Shown here piece by piece: positions 35,668 through 47,832 of a stretch of 64,000 bases of DNA. Numbering within the stretch: position 1 is the stretch's first letter; the number at the start of each line of letters is the position of its first letter. The notes under the pieces were generated by a model, which saw nothing but the letters and a program-made list of their open reading frames with translations, was not told where the DNA came from and searched no databases. Source of the DNA: Hevea brasiliensis (taxonomy: Eukaryota > Streptophyta > Magnoliopsida > Malpighiales > Euphorbiaceae); NCBI RefSeq assembly GCF_030052815.1, contig NC_079502.1, forward strand, positions 5,546,103 through 5,610,102, read 5' to 3'. Position numbers and translations under genes: made by a program.

Positions 35668-36438
35668 TGAATAATTAATCTTTTTGTCCATTATTTCCTT
35701 CTTTCAGATCTTTTTTTTTTTTGACAACCCTTCTTTCAGATCTTAATTAATTCTCGATTTTCTTTTCTTTTCTTTTTCACATCTTGTTATCCACTCCGTA
35801 TAACCATGGAAGAACAAGGCTGTTTACTTTTCTTGGGCTGATGCGCCATGGTGGGGTTCAGCTTTCTCTGTCAATTTCTGTTTTTTGTGCTGAAATTGTA
35901 GAGTTGAAAATGATATGGATATGGATATGTTTATTAAGAACAAAAAAAAAAAAAAAAAAAAGGCAATGTTGTTATCTTCTCTGCTTCAATTATTGTAGCC
36001 CAGCTAAGACCTAGCCAAAAACTAAATCACAATCTCAAATTTACTTTCATGACCATCATCAGCTTTTGAAGATTCGTATATATATACAATTCATAAGTGG
36101 AATTAAACAACTACATGATAATGATACTACAATGCATATTTTTTTACCTAATAATAAAATCAATATCAAAATATTTTACTGTGTTGACCATTATTAATTT
36201 CTTCATGAACTCATAAATCCTAGGATTCAAGCTTATCTTTGAATGTTGTTTAATATTTTTAACTTAATTTACTGCCATTTACGTAGTTTAACAAAAAGGG
36301 AAGGAATAGTCTTGCCTCCATATATGGCTGTTCTCCTGCTCATATAACAGTTAGTGTCCCACTCCCACATATATATATATAATACGTCCGGCCACCACAT
36401 TATTTTAGCAAAAAATCCACCAGAATAATAAATGAATT
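35668..36438. other. 3' flank of the ERF1B-like gene and spacer
   Basis: T-rich and A-rich runs (A20-like run near 35942) and no supported gene. An open frame at 35784-36014 has no domain and ends in poly-Lys. Confidence 0.5.
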
Positions 36439-36690
36439 ATGAAGGGAAGTGTATTCCTTATTATCTTCATTTTTCTTTTATTTTATTTTATTTTATCACC
36501 CAACGCTACCTGTCCCCTCTCTGTGTATGCCGTCAACTACAAACCATTATATATGCCATGTTCATCTCACATGAACTTCAAACATAGAAGTCTATATTGG
36601 AGATACTATATCAGAGAGTTGGATTTCGCCGGGAGAAAAATTATCATATATACAATATTTGAAATTGCAACGTACGTATATGAAGTTTAA
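36439..36690 (+). CDS. Possible small secreted peptide
   Basis: An 83-codon frame. Residues 1-25 (MKGSVFLIIFIFLLFYFIL then SPNATC) look like a signal peptide with a likely cut near Ala/Cys 23-25. The remaining 58 residues are basic and aromatic with two further Cys and no family I recognise. A TATA-like tract (ACATATATATATATAATA) lies about 70 bp upstream. Against this, a hydrophobic N terminus arises easily in T-rich DNA, and the C-terminal half is not clearly coding. It could be the first exon of something else or chance. Confidence 0.25.
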   Translation: MKGSVFLIIFIFLLFYFILSPNATCPLSVYAVNYKPLYMPCSSHMNFKHRSLYWRYYIRELDFAGRKIIIYTIFEIATYVYEV

Positions 36691-37206
36691 AATAGCCGAA
36701 TGAATAAATGAATGATTAATCTATAACATCTATAACTATTCATTTATATACTTATTGGGAGGTTGGTCTTGACCCTAATTGAATTGCTAATTGGAGATGA
36801 ATTTATCTCTGACTGATTGCTATTGAAAAAAAAAAGGCTAAAAAATTTACTCAAGATATTTTGGTAGTTTAAAAGATTAAAGCGATTTTTTTTTATATGT
36901 TACGTATAATAATTAGAGTTGTGTACGATTCTGAGAATTCCTTATAGTTAAGGCTTGTGGAGTTAGGGTGGTATTAATCAGGACTGGTGACCCAAGAAAT
37001 ATATGAATATAAGCATAGTTATTCTGTTAATTAATTAGCTAATAGTTATAACAAAAATCAAGTAGTGCAGAGATGTGATGTCCATGTGATATAGGCATAT
37101 TATAGACTGTAGACACAATGTAGTTGGTCGAGTGCTGCAGATTATTAAAGAGATGTAGTACTTCTTTCTATACACATATTTTAAGGGTCATTGCTCAACA
37201 CAGAAA

Positions 37207-37240
<34 letters not shown>

Positions 37241-39271
37241 CTTTGAATGATTAACAAACCTTTACGGTATTTATAATTACTTGTCTACACAAATATTTGT
37301 CTTATCTAATGGCTTTGGTATGTTTATAACTAATTTTTAATTTTAATATTTTATTATTGAAATCCTCTTTATTTTAATTTTTTGGGGTGGAACTTTTAAT
37401 TAATAGTTGTTACCGAAACTGCAATGGATTCAGTAATATAACAATTAATGACAAGCAGATTACAAAAATGAAATATAAATTTTAGTATGTTTTTCCTTAC
37501 TTTTTTTTTTGCCAAATTTTGCCTTCCCTTACTTTTTTTTGCCATTTTCTTTTTGTTTTTAAAAATTTTAGTATGTTTTCTTTTTTAATAACTCTCATAT
37601 TTATATTTATTTATAATGAATCATGGGTATGTTTTATTATATTTATGTCTATATTTAGAATGGATTTTGAATATATCTCCTCAAATTTATAATTATTAAT
37701 AAATTTTAAGTGAATAAATTCTTAAATTTAAATTCTTAAATCTATCATATAATAGATTTTAAGTGTATATGCAACCATTAAATTTTATTGCATTTATCTC
37801 CTCTAATTGAGTTATTACTCCTTGTTGAGGAGTTTTTATGTGTTTTGTCGGTGATTTTTTTTTTTTTCAGAGAAGAATGCTTTGTAAAATGATTTTTTTT
37901 TTAATAAAAAATCTAAATTTAGAGATTATCTAATAGAGTTTGTAAAAAAATCATGGAGTCAAGGTAAAATGTGTAACCTACCTATTAGCTAATATACATG
38001 TTTTATCAACACTATCAAATCTTTTAAATTTTTTGTATTATTTTTAGCTGATTACACATTTTTACCATTGAAATTTACTAAAAAAAACCTTATGGTACCC
38101 TAAATTTATAAAATGTTTTATAAAGCACCTCAATTTCTATAAACGTCTTATGATATATCTCAACATTTGTAAAAGTGAAATTAAAATACCATTCGAATCT
38201 TAGTCAGCAAATTGTCATGTCAGTAGACTGAAAAATATCTTAATTTCAGGTTTACATAAGTTGAGGTGTTTTTAAAAGTTCAAGGTGCCGAAAATTTTTT
38301 TAGTAAAATTAAGGAGGGAAAATATACATTCGGCCTATTATTTTTTATATAAATCATTCATGTAAAACATAATATTGATTTCTACTTCATTTTTATATTC
38401 TATTTGAAATTAACGAAGTATAGTTCCTTTTGCATACAAAAATTGAAAGTATTTTTATTTTCATAAATAAATATTTTGACTTATTTGTGCAATTTTAAAT
38501 CATTAGTTTTGATTAAAAAAATTGCTTTATCTAATAAGTATTATATTTTTAATTTTTAATAAAATTTTAATTATTATCATTGATAATATTTCACTTTATT
38601 AAGCAGGAGCTATGAAGTTAATTATGATTCGAAAGGCAATCGATTAGAGAGGCCAAAACGCTTGAAATTAAAAGATGGCAAAGGCTTTTTTTACAAATTT
38701 GAAGAAAAACAAACACACATCATCATACAGTGATGAAGGCTTCATAATAAATTTGGAGCAGAAATTTAATTTGTGGGTAAAACAGAACCAAAAAGCAAAA
38801 CTTTATAAAAGAAAAGATATAGATATGTTCTTTATCCTAGCTGGGTAGAGCCTATAATTGCTTTTTGATGAGCCGCTTATAATTCCCTAACATCATCTCT
38901 ATCTTCTCATTAATTACCATTGATAATAATATATTTTTTTAATATAATTGAATTAAATTAAAACTCGAAATCTTATAGTTTTGAAGACCTTTGACAATAA
39001 TATTTTTATTTATATATATAAAAGTAATAGTAAGTTTAGTTTTATATGAAATGAAATGGCTTATATAAAATTAAAAAAAAATATTTATATAAGTTTGTTA
39101 ATGGATTTAGGCTAACCAGATTACTTTATCACACAGTAATGATTAATCAAAATTCATATATTAATTATTTGCAGACAAGTGACAAATAATTAATGGCCAA
39201 TTAAAACTTTAGTTAGAATCAAAGGGAGATTATAATTAAGGTTTGACAATAATTTTCAAATAATTTATCAA

Positions 39272-39319
<48 letters not shown>

Positions 39320-41078
39320 CGTCCAGAAAGTTTTCATCGTTAATAATTGGTTGCAGATTATTTTACAGATTAAGAAAATTTGTGCGTGTCTTAGTCATAT
39401 CTCTCTGCTAAATCTCTATTGAATGCGACATTTGAGTAGATCACAATTGCTTAATATGATCTGATTCGGTGACTAAAATACATATCACACTTGACAGATA
39501 TTAAGTTTGAATCCTTATTTTTTCACTCTCTTTATCAATAATAATAATTATAATAATTAATCTTATTAGGGCGAGATAATAAAATTATCTTATTTGCTTA
39601 TATTTTGTGCATCGGAATAAAAAAAATTATGTATAAATAAAAAATTATTTTACAATATTTTATGATATAAATAACATATTATAATAGATTGCATATTACC
39701 ATTGGATACATCTTCTTACTTTCCTTTCCTCCCAAGTAATTGAGTATTCATCGTCTTCATGCTCTACCTCTCTGTATATAATTGTTGATTCCTAGTTCTT
39801 CCTCGTTGAAAACTTAAGCTTTTTCCTTCAAAAGAAAAAAAAAATCCATGCCCTTATCTTTTTTCATTAGCAATGAAATTTTATTAACAATTAAAAGAGA
39901 GAGAGAAGAGGGAAAAACCGATGATAACAAAACCCAGGATAAATAGGAAAAAACCAATAATAACAAAACCTAGATCAATAGATTCATCTCTAATACACTT
40001 ATCTATCAAAGTAATCTACCAAGCTAGTGGGAAAAAACCCTTCGCAGAAGAGCAAAATAGGAATACAAGCATAACATGATAAGACATAAGAAAAATTTAT
40101 AAAAAAAAGCTAAGAAATACTCGTTGCGGCTAATAGAGAGACAGAATTATTCTTGGAGCTTTTATCCAGAGTTTAAGCTTTTAGGTTGAATGATTTTTTA
40201 AATTTCTCAGGCTAAAAAGTTCAGAGTTTGAATGTTGGTCATTTTTATTAATTGAATATTTCAGCACAAGGCAAAGTGAATCTTTGCTGGTTTATACTTT
40301 AAAAGCCTAATGGACTTTCGGGTGCGGGATCGTAATATAGAGATATAGAATTATTTTTAGAGTCCTCATCTATAAATTTAAGCTTTTGGTAGTTTCTTGA
40401 CAAGTTGTTGATTTCATTAAGCGAAATAGCTAATCTCCAAGGACTCTATGAGGAACTAATTGGTGAAGAGAGAACAATTTTGAAATCAGTTTGAAAAATT
40501 ATCTCATGCTCATTTAATTGACCCTTATAGTGAATTACATGACCTTTCCTTCATTCAATCTTTTGTTTTGCATTTTGATTCTTGAATGGTGAATATATAT
40601 CAACTTGATATTTTTCTGAAGGGAGAGAAGAAAAAAAAAAAAATCTCATCAACTTGATATATATTTTCTTTTTCCTGGGAAAGGAAGTCAAAATTCTGTT
40701 GATAGTTTCTTTATTGATGTATGGCTAAGAAATTCAGAGAGGTTCGACAATAATTTATGAATATCTTCGGATATTTCCCAATCAAAAACACATATATCAC
40801 TTTCACTCAAAAGTTCAACTCATCATTTAAGGTAATGTTAGATTGAAGTCATTTTGGGCAATCCTCATATATATATATATATATGGGTTTCATTTTATAA
40901 TTTTTTTTCAATTGTAAAATTAAATAGTTTCAAGACACTGGAGTTATACATATAATAAGTCACCAAATTTGATTTCTCAAAAGTTTTTTTAGAATTAGGT
41001 AAAAAGGAATTAAAACATCAATTAAATATAATTTTGGAAAGTTAGGGTTTCCTCAAATATTTATTCTAATTCATTTTC

Positions 41079-41163
<85 letters not shown>

Positions 41164-41574
41164 CTAATTAATGAAAGCCAAAAAAAAATCTATTAATGAG
41201 AGGAAATTTGGAATTTAGCAGCCGCCATAAATGTGTCGTCTAGTGTTAGTGAATTGTTGAATAAATCAACGTTCTATCATGCACTGGAAATGGAAACACT
41301 CCATAATTAACAAGTCCCATCTTCAAATTGAATGCAAAGAAAAAGTTTATATCTATAAAAATAAAAAAAAAAATTATCAAAAAAAGTATATGCACAAACT
41401 AAGTCTTATTTATGATTTCTTTAAACAACTTTTTATGTTTATATGGTTTGTCAACAGTAAATAAGTCATCTAATGAAATTATTCAATAGATATTCGTGTT
41501 AATTTTTTTATCAATTATTTTAATTATTTTATATAAATTAGGCTATATTTACTTAAGAAGACTCTAAAAAGTGT
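36691..41574. other. AT-rich intergenic region
   Basis: No gene seen. Contains TA microsatellites at 37209-37240, 39278-39316 and 40868-40883. A direct imperfect repeat of about 200 bp period lies at 40131-40400 (words GAATTATT-TTGGAG and AGTTTAAGCTTTT), typical of copia-derived spacer repeats. Confidence 0.5.
41078..41159. repeat. Poly-A followed by (TA)n microsatellite
   Basis: About 28 A then about 26 TA units. Long arrays of this kind are prone to slippage and to assembly error. Confidence 0.95.
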
Positions 41575-41759
41575 TATTATATATTTAATTAATCATAGAT
41601 TAAAAATATAAATATATAAAATTTATATATTTAATAAGTAAATTTTATTAAATATATTATATTTTAAATTTATTATCGATAAATTTAAACAAGAAAATCT
41701 AAATAATTTATATGCTAAAATAGTAAAATTTTGGAAATAGCTTATGTGCAATAATTAAT

Positions 41760-41796
<37 letters not shown>

Positions 41797-41915
41797 TTTT
41801 AAAAAGTTAATTATTTAAATATCTGCAAAATTTGGAGATTAGTAGCCGTCATAGATTTGTCGTGTAGTGTTTTGTTGCAAAGTTGCACTATCTATAACTT
41901 TTACCTTTTCCTTTT

Positions 41916-42031
41916 TCCCAGCTTGTATGTATAAAGCTTTCATGCTTACCTGGTGGAATGGATAGAAACATGGGATTTCAGAGTTCAAGATTTGAAGATC
42001 TGAAGAAAAAGGGTGCAGGCCAATATCGTTC
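41916..42031 (+). pseudogene. Exon-like gene fragment, unit 1 (unrecognised)
   Basis: A short plus-strand open stretch lies between a pyrimidine-rich acceptor-like site (TTTCCTTTTTCCCAG) and a donor-like GTAAAATT. It includes the word FEDLKKKGAGQYRSI. A second acceptor-like TTCTTTGCAG follows about 60 bp later at 42100. The same stretch stays open in unit 2. I do not recognise the protein. It looks like a captured exon rather than a working gene. Confidence 0.35.
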
Positions 42032-43348
42032 AATAGGTAAAATTTTCTGGGTGTCAATTATTTTCATGTCTAATTTCTCCATGCATTGATTCTTTGCAGA
42101 TCAGAGTCACTCAGAATAGTTTCATATATATGGTGCAAGTTCTATTCAAATTTTCACCCACTTGATCTAGTCACTGATGATCGATGGTTTCGAGGAACAA
42201 GATGCTTCAATGCACGAGAAATGGTTGTAAACAGTACTGTAATTGTTAATAATTTCTTAAGATGTGGCCTAAAATGGCTTCACAATAATTTTGGTTAAAA
42301 TCATAAGGTTGAAGATTTGAAAATAATTTATCAATGAATTCCTTTATTATTCCAAATCAAACTCACATATACATGTTATTTATAGCTCAACTTGTCTTAG
42401 TCTATTGAGAATGAAATTATCAAGAAATTAGATTCCCACACCCTCCAAAATTTTTAATTATTAGTAACATAATGATAACCATTCCATCCATTATAAATGA
42501 TATAAATTAAATACATTTTACTACAGATATGCGTATAAAGAACATATATATATATATTTTAAAATTGTTTATGATCAGGTATGATATATTTATTTATGTA
42601 TTAATTATAAAAATTAATAAATTTAATGAGATTCGTTATAAAGATGTATAGACAAAAAAGATATAAATTTTTAAATCATTGATTGTCAGATACATGCACT
42701 CACTGTATGACTATAAAAATTAATAAATTTAATGAATTTTTTATAATTATGAACTGTGATACACATATTCGCATATATGATTTTTTTAAATTTTTTATTT
42801 AAATATAAAAGTTTAAATTATTTTAATTGCAAGATAAAAAAAAAATTATCTAATAGTGTGTTTGAATATGTAAATAAAGATTTTATGTTAGCCATGTAGT
42901 TTGAAATATTACAATTCTATAGCTCTAAGCCAAGATGGGGAAAAGAAAATTAGAAAATTTAATGTAAAAGGCGTTAAACTTTATTATTATTATTTGATAA
43001 CCTTTCCAGTTGTATTGTATTATATTTTAATGATATATTTTGATGATTGAGCTAAATAATGTGTTGACAAATATAAAAAGACAAATTTATATTGTATTTA
43101 TTAAACTTTTTATATATTGAAGTTTATTTTTAATTTTTTTTAAATTCTAATCATATTGAATACTTATTGGGTCTGAAAGTTTATTTTTAATTTAGAATTA
43201 TGATTTCTAAATAGCACTAACAAATTCTTCTTCATTATAAAAAAAAAAAATCAACAATTCCTTTCAAAGTAAACATGTGTTGCCTAATTATTCAAATTTT
43301 ATTCAAGTCAAAATAACAACAACCGATAGAGGAAAATTTTCATAATGG

Positions 43349-43349
<1 letters not shown>

Positions 43350-43424
<75 letters not shown>
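43350..43424. repeat. (TA)n microsatellite
   Basis: About 37 TA units directly beside the phosphoserine phosphatase fragment of unit 1. Unit 2 has a much shorter array at the same place. Confidence 0.97.
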
Positions 43425-43426
<2 letters not shown>

Positions 43427-43447
43427 CAAGGAAATTATTAAATCTGC

Positions 43448-43595
43448 AAAAATTAAAAACCAACCATTCAGCTACAGTATCTCGAAGTTTAGCATCCGCA
43501 TAGCAAATGAACAAGTAGGCACCTCTCGATTTTCGACCCTCAAGATCAGTTGCACCGTCTCCATAGCAAATGCCATCCTCCTTTCTCTTCGTCTG
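43448..43595 (-). pseudogene. Phosphoserine phosphatase C-terminal fragment, unit 1
   Basis: The minus strand encodes ICYGDGATDLEGRK, GAYLFICYADAKLRDTV and EWLVFNF. This matches the C-terminal part of plant phosphoserine phosphatase (usual form MIGDGATDLEARK, GADLFICY, WLVFNF), a HAD-family enzyme that makes serine from phosphoserine in plastids. The GDGATD motif (43545-43562), which helps bind Mg2+, is intact. Only this last part is present: no N-terminal DXDXT nucleophile motif is found nearby. A 9-bp deletion relative to unit 2 shortens the stretch before EWLVF. It is a non-functional gene fragment. Confidence 0.7.
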
Positions 43596-44027
43596 ATCTA
43601 TATATACACCTCCATTTTTTATCAAAAATTTTTATTTAAATTTAATCTATTATAAATTTAAAATACTCTATAATTAATAAAAATTTATAAAATTTTTATA
43701 TATATTTGATTCATTATAAATTAAAAATATAAATACGTAAAATTTATATATTTAAAAAGTAGATTTCATTATTCATATTATATTTTAAATTTATGGTTGA
43801 TTAAATTTAAAAAAAAAATCTCTATAATTTATATGCTAAAATAGTAAATTTATGGAAATAGTTTATGTACAATAATTAATAAAAAAATATATATATTATT
43901 TTTTTTTAAAAAAATTAATCATTTCAATGTATGCAAAATTTGGAGTTTAGTAGCCGTCATAGATTTGTCGTGTAGTGTTTTGTCGCAAATTCTGCACTAT
44001 CTATAACTTTCACCTTTTCTTTTTTCC

Positions 44028-44148
44028 CTGCTTGAATATATAAAGTTTTCAGGGTCGCCTGGTGGAATGGATAGAAACATGCGATTTCAGAGTTCAAGAT
44101 TTGAAGATCTGAAGAAAAAGGGTGCAGCCCAATATCGTTCAATAGGTA
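44028..44148 (+). pseudogene. Exon-like gene fragment, unit 2 (unrecognised)
   Basis: Counterpart of the fragment in unit 1, with the word FEDLKKKGAAQYRSI and the same donor-like GTAAAATT. The acceptor side reads TTTTTTCCCTG, so the AG is lost here. The downstream TTCTTTGCAG is kept near 44208. Unrecognised family. Confidence 0.35.
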
Positions 44149-45488
44149 AAATTTTCTGGGTGCCAATTATTTTCATGTCTAATTTCTCCATGCATTGATT
44201 CTTTGCAGGATCAGACTCACTCAGAATACTTTCATATATATGGTGCAAGTTCTATTCAAATTTTCACCCGCTTGATCTAGTCACTGACGATCGATGGTTT
44301 CGAGGAACAAGATGCTAATGCACGAGAAAAGTTTGTAAAAAGTACTGTAATTGTTAAAAGTTTGTAAAAAGTACTGTAATTGTTAATAATTTCTTAAGAT
44401 GTGGCCTAAAATGGCTTGACAGTAATTTTGGTTAAAATCAAAAGGTTGAAGGTTTGAAAATAATTTATCTATGAATTCCTATATTATTCCAAATCAAACT
44501 CACAAATACATGTTATTTATAGCTCAACTTGTCTTAGTCTCATGCGAATGAATGAAACTATCTAGAAATTAGATTCCCTCACCCTTCAAATTTCTTAATT
44601 ATTAGTTACATAATGATAACCATTTGATCTATTATAAATGATATAAATTAAATATATTTTACTATAGAGATGCGTATACAGAACAGATATATATTTTTAA
44701 ATTGTTTGTGATTAAATATAATATATTTTATTTATGTACTCATCATAAAAATTAATAAATTTAATAAACTTCTCTATAAAAATGCCTAGACAGAAAGAGT
44801 AGACAAAAAAGATATGAATTTTTAAATAGTTGATTGTCAGATATATGCACTCACTATATGACAACAAAAATTAATTAATTTAATGAATTTTTTATAATTA
44901 ATGAACTGTAATACATATATTCGCATATATGACTTTCTTAAATTTTTTATTTAAATATATAAATTTAAATTATTTTAATTGTAAGACAAAAAAAATTTAG
45001 CCATGTCGTTTGAAATATTACAACTATATAGCTCTAAGCCAAGATGGAGAATAGAAAAATTAATGTAAAAGGCATTAAACTTTATTTGTTTATTTATTTA
45101 TTATAATTATTATTTAATAACCTTTCCAGTTGTATTGTATTATATTTTAATGATATAAGCTTTCCATTCTTCTGATGATTGAGCTAAATAATGTATTGAC
45201 AAATATAAAAAGACAATTATATATTGTATTTATTAAAGTTTTTATATATTGAAGTTTATTTTTAATTTTTTTTTAAATTCTAATCACATTGAATATTACT
45301 GGTCTGAAAGTTTATCTTTAATTTAGAATTATGATTTCTAAATAATTAAAAAAAAAAATCAACAATTCCTTTCAAAGTAAACATGTGTTGCCTAATTATT
45401 CAAATTTTATTCAAGTCAAAATAACAACAACAGAGAGAGGAAAATTTTCATAATGGCTTCTGTGTATATATATATATATATATATATT

Positions 45489-45592
45489 AAACTACGAGTT
45501 ACTGTAGCAGCAGAAGCTGAATGGTTGGTTTTTAATTTTTGCAGATTAAAAACCAACCATTCAGCTTCTGCTGCTACAGTATCTCGAAGTTT
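45489..45592. repeat. Fold-back (inverted repeat) with 48-bp arms
   Basis: Arms 45489-45536 and 45545-45592 are complementary over 48 bp with two mismatches and an 8-nt loop (TTTTGCAG). The arms are made of phosphoserine phosphatase coding sequence (around GAATGGTTGGTTTTTAAT). Unit 1 has only the right arm. A transcript in either direction would form a long perfect hairpin with sequence of the parent gene. Confidence 0.93.
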
Positions 45593-45712
45593 AACACCCG
45601 CATAGCAAGTTAACAAGTAGGCACCTATCGGTTTTCGACCCTCAAGATCAGTTGCACCATCTCCATAGCAAATGCCAACCTCCTTCCTCTTCGTCTGCAT
45701 GCCAACCTCCAT
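45537..45712 (-). pseudogene. Phosphoserine phosphatase C-terminal fragment, unit 2
   Basis: The minus strand encodes ICYGDGATDLEGRK, GAYLLTCYAGVKLRDTVAAEAEWLVFN, closer to the usual plant enzyme than unit 1 because it keeps the AAEAEW stretch. GDGATD is at 45647-45664. The frame stays open into the other arm of the fold-back. As in unit 1, the catalytic N-terminal part of the enzyme is missing. Confidence 0.7.
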
Positions 45713-45790
45713 AGCAGTTGCACCTATCTAAAAATTTTTATTTAGATTTAATTTATTATAAATTTAAAACACTATGTATACATATGTGTA

Positions 45791-47535
45791 ATGTGCATAT
45801 AAAATAAATATATTTTACATATTTTTCTTTTAAATTTATAAAAAACTAAGTTTAGGTAAACTCTTCTCTTAAAATATATTACTTTTGCAAACTTTCTACT
45901 GAATTTAATTTTTTTTCTTTATATATATATATATATATGCAAACTGTCTAATTTATTAACTATTGATTTTATAATGTTAACTAATATGATATTGTAAAAA
46001 AAATAATGTATTATATTATATAACAAAAGTAAGGTAAATATTAAAAAATATATTATTAATAAATTATAATTATAATTAATTATAACACATATATTCACAT
46101 GAATATTCACATATTCGCATATATAAATACTCTAAATTTATATCATTTGAACGACAAGAATTTAGACTTTATAGCCGTCCCAGAGTTGTCATGTTGCTAG
46201 TGTTAATGCGCATCTATTACTTTCAATCTTTTTCAATTCCCATTGGATAAGATGGTGAAATATCTTGTGAATAGGTAGTGGAGAGAGAAAAAAGTTGAAG
46301 ATGAAGGTAAAAAAAAAAAGCATATATATGCATACTTAAATAAAATGTTCACTCTTTTTGCAATTTCATAATTCATGGAGAAACACAAATGGATTTTCTA
46401 ATTTGTTTAGAAATTTATTTAATAAGATTTACTTCTAAATAATAATATTACTTTTACTATTTAATTAAAATCTTAATTAATTTTATACATTAATTTAATT
46501 TTATTATAAAAAGATAACAGAGCATTATAATCTCCAATAAACTCATAGGTTTGAAAATTTGGCCTACTTTCAAATATTATTGAATAATCAATACAATATA
46601 GATAGCAAAATAATAAGAAATTATCCACATTAATTAGGATTACAGAATTTATAAAAATAAAAATAATTTTTTTAACTGTAAAAATGAGGCTCTTTTAGTA
46701 TCACGGTCATAGCCTCCATAGACTAGAGTTCTGGGTTCATCAGTTGACGTTCTCGATTTAATCTAACTCCATAGGAAGGGACCTACTACTAAATCTGAGG
46801 TGACACCTAATAAGATGAACTATTAGATAATTGCAGCCTTTTTCTATTGCATTTCTAAGTAGAGATAATATTTGGTCATCATACTAGCGTAGAGAATCAA
46901 ACCAAGGTGGGACAAAACCATCTTACCAAATTAACAATCAGCCTACCGCACTCGGTGATAAAATAAAAACAAATATTCTTTCGTAATATTAGATTTTTAA
47001 ATTTTAATTTAAATAAAATATCAATCAAATTTGAAAATGAATTAGTACAGTCAATTAAAAATAGATTGATTTATAAACTTTAAATCTTTCAATGAAGTTT
47101 GAAATTTTAAAATTTTCAATAAGAGTAAAATTTCAATAATGTAATAACTCAATTTAGCTTTGTTGTGAAATAGGCAATAAAGCAAAACTCATTTGACATA
47201 ATGAAATAGCGAGATATTAGTCTTCAAATCAAATTCTACAATTGACATTTCTAGAGACTCTCACTCCAAGACCAATACGTGGTTGTTGAGAGAATTTACT
47301 TATAAAATCAGATATTTAAAACCTAAAGTTATTATCGTTGAGAGAATTTTACCAGAACATCACCATTAAGACTAATTATTGGATATATAAAAACACTAAA
47401 AAATAGTACTCTTTTAGATATAATAAAATTTTTTTTTCTTATTTATAAAAAAGTGAAACTCATATTAATAAAGAGAAGATGTATGTGCAATGAGTGCACT
47501 TTATAATCTTTCTACCCTTAATGATATTCTTTCAG
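45791..47535. other. AT-rich intergenic region
   Basis: No gene seen. A less AT-rich stretch at 46690-46960 is repeat-like (words TCACGGTCATAGCC, GGTGGGACAAAACC). A relic of the duplicated-unit start lies at about 46159. Confidence 0.5.
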
Positions 47536-47829
47536 GAAATGAAAGCCATCTTTGATTCTTTGAGTTCCATTGGGCTTGATGATGACCTTGTACTCTGGAT
47601 TTTAGAGGGGCTGCCATCGGAATATGAAAGTGTTGTTGTTCCTCATTTGTTGAAGCCCATACCACTTTATATCCCTATGAAATTAGAGTTGCTAAAGTCC
47701 GCTAAACACTCTCCATATAAGCCACCACAGCATTTGTTGCAAGTCAAACCCAAAAACAACAAATCTTCTCCTTCACCTTCACAAAATTATGGCTATAAAT
47801 GGGTATTCAGGCATATAATTAATCATATT
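47536..47829 (+). pseudogene. Copia gag fragment (UBN2/gag_2 type)
   Basis: Plus-strand frame encoding EMKAIFDSLSSIG, DDDLVLWILEGLPSEYESVV and a basic Ser/Pro tail. These are typical words of the Ty1-copia gag (UBN2 / retrotran_gag_2) domain, which forms the particle shell. The N-terminal half, zinc knuckle and LTRs are missing, so it is an isolated remnant. Confidence 0.65.
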
Positions 47830-47832
47830 TGA

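Larger units (their letters stand above)
41575..43645. repeat. 2.1-kb tandem duplication, unit 1
   Basis: Aligns with 43690-45790 in the same orientation at an offset of about 2.1 kb: the same AT-rich entry (TATGCTAAAATAGTAAA), then GTAGCCGTCATAGATTTGTC, a plus-strand exon-like piece, GATCGATGGTTTCGAGGAAC, an AT-rich middle and a minus-strand phosphoserine phosphatase fragment. Shorter relics of the GTAGCCGTCATAG start occur at about 41213 and 46159, so the unit or its end has been copied more than twice. Confidence 0.85.
43690..45790. repeat. 2.1-kb tandem duplication, unit 2
   Basis: Second unit, aligned with 41575-43645. It differs by many point changes and small indels, by a direct repeat of AAAGTTTGTAAAAAGTACTG near 44328 and 44357, and by a fold-back at 45489-45592 that unit 1 lacks. 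Confidence 0.85.

Noticed and set aside
43308..43625. 105-codon minus-strand frame as a gene
   Set aside because: Half is Ile-Tyr repeats from a TA microsatellite; only the phosphoserine phosphatase-like part has meaning, and it is a fragment.
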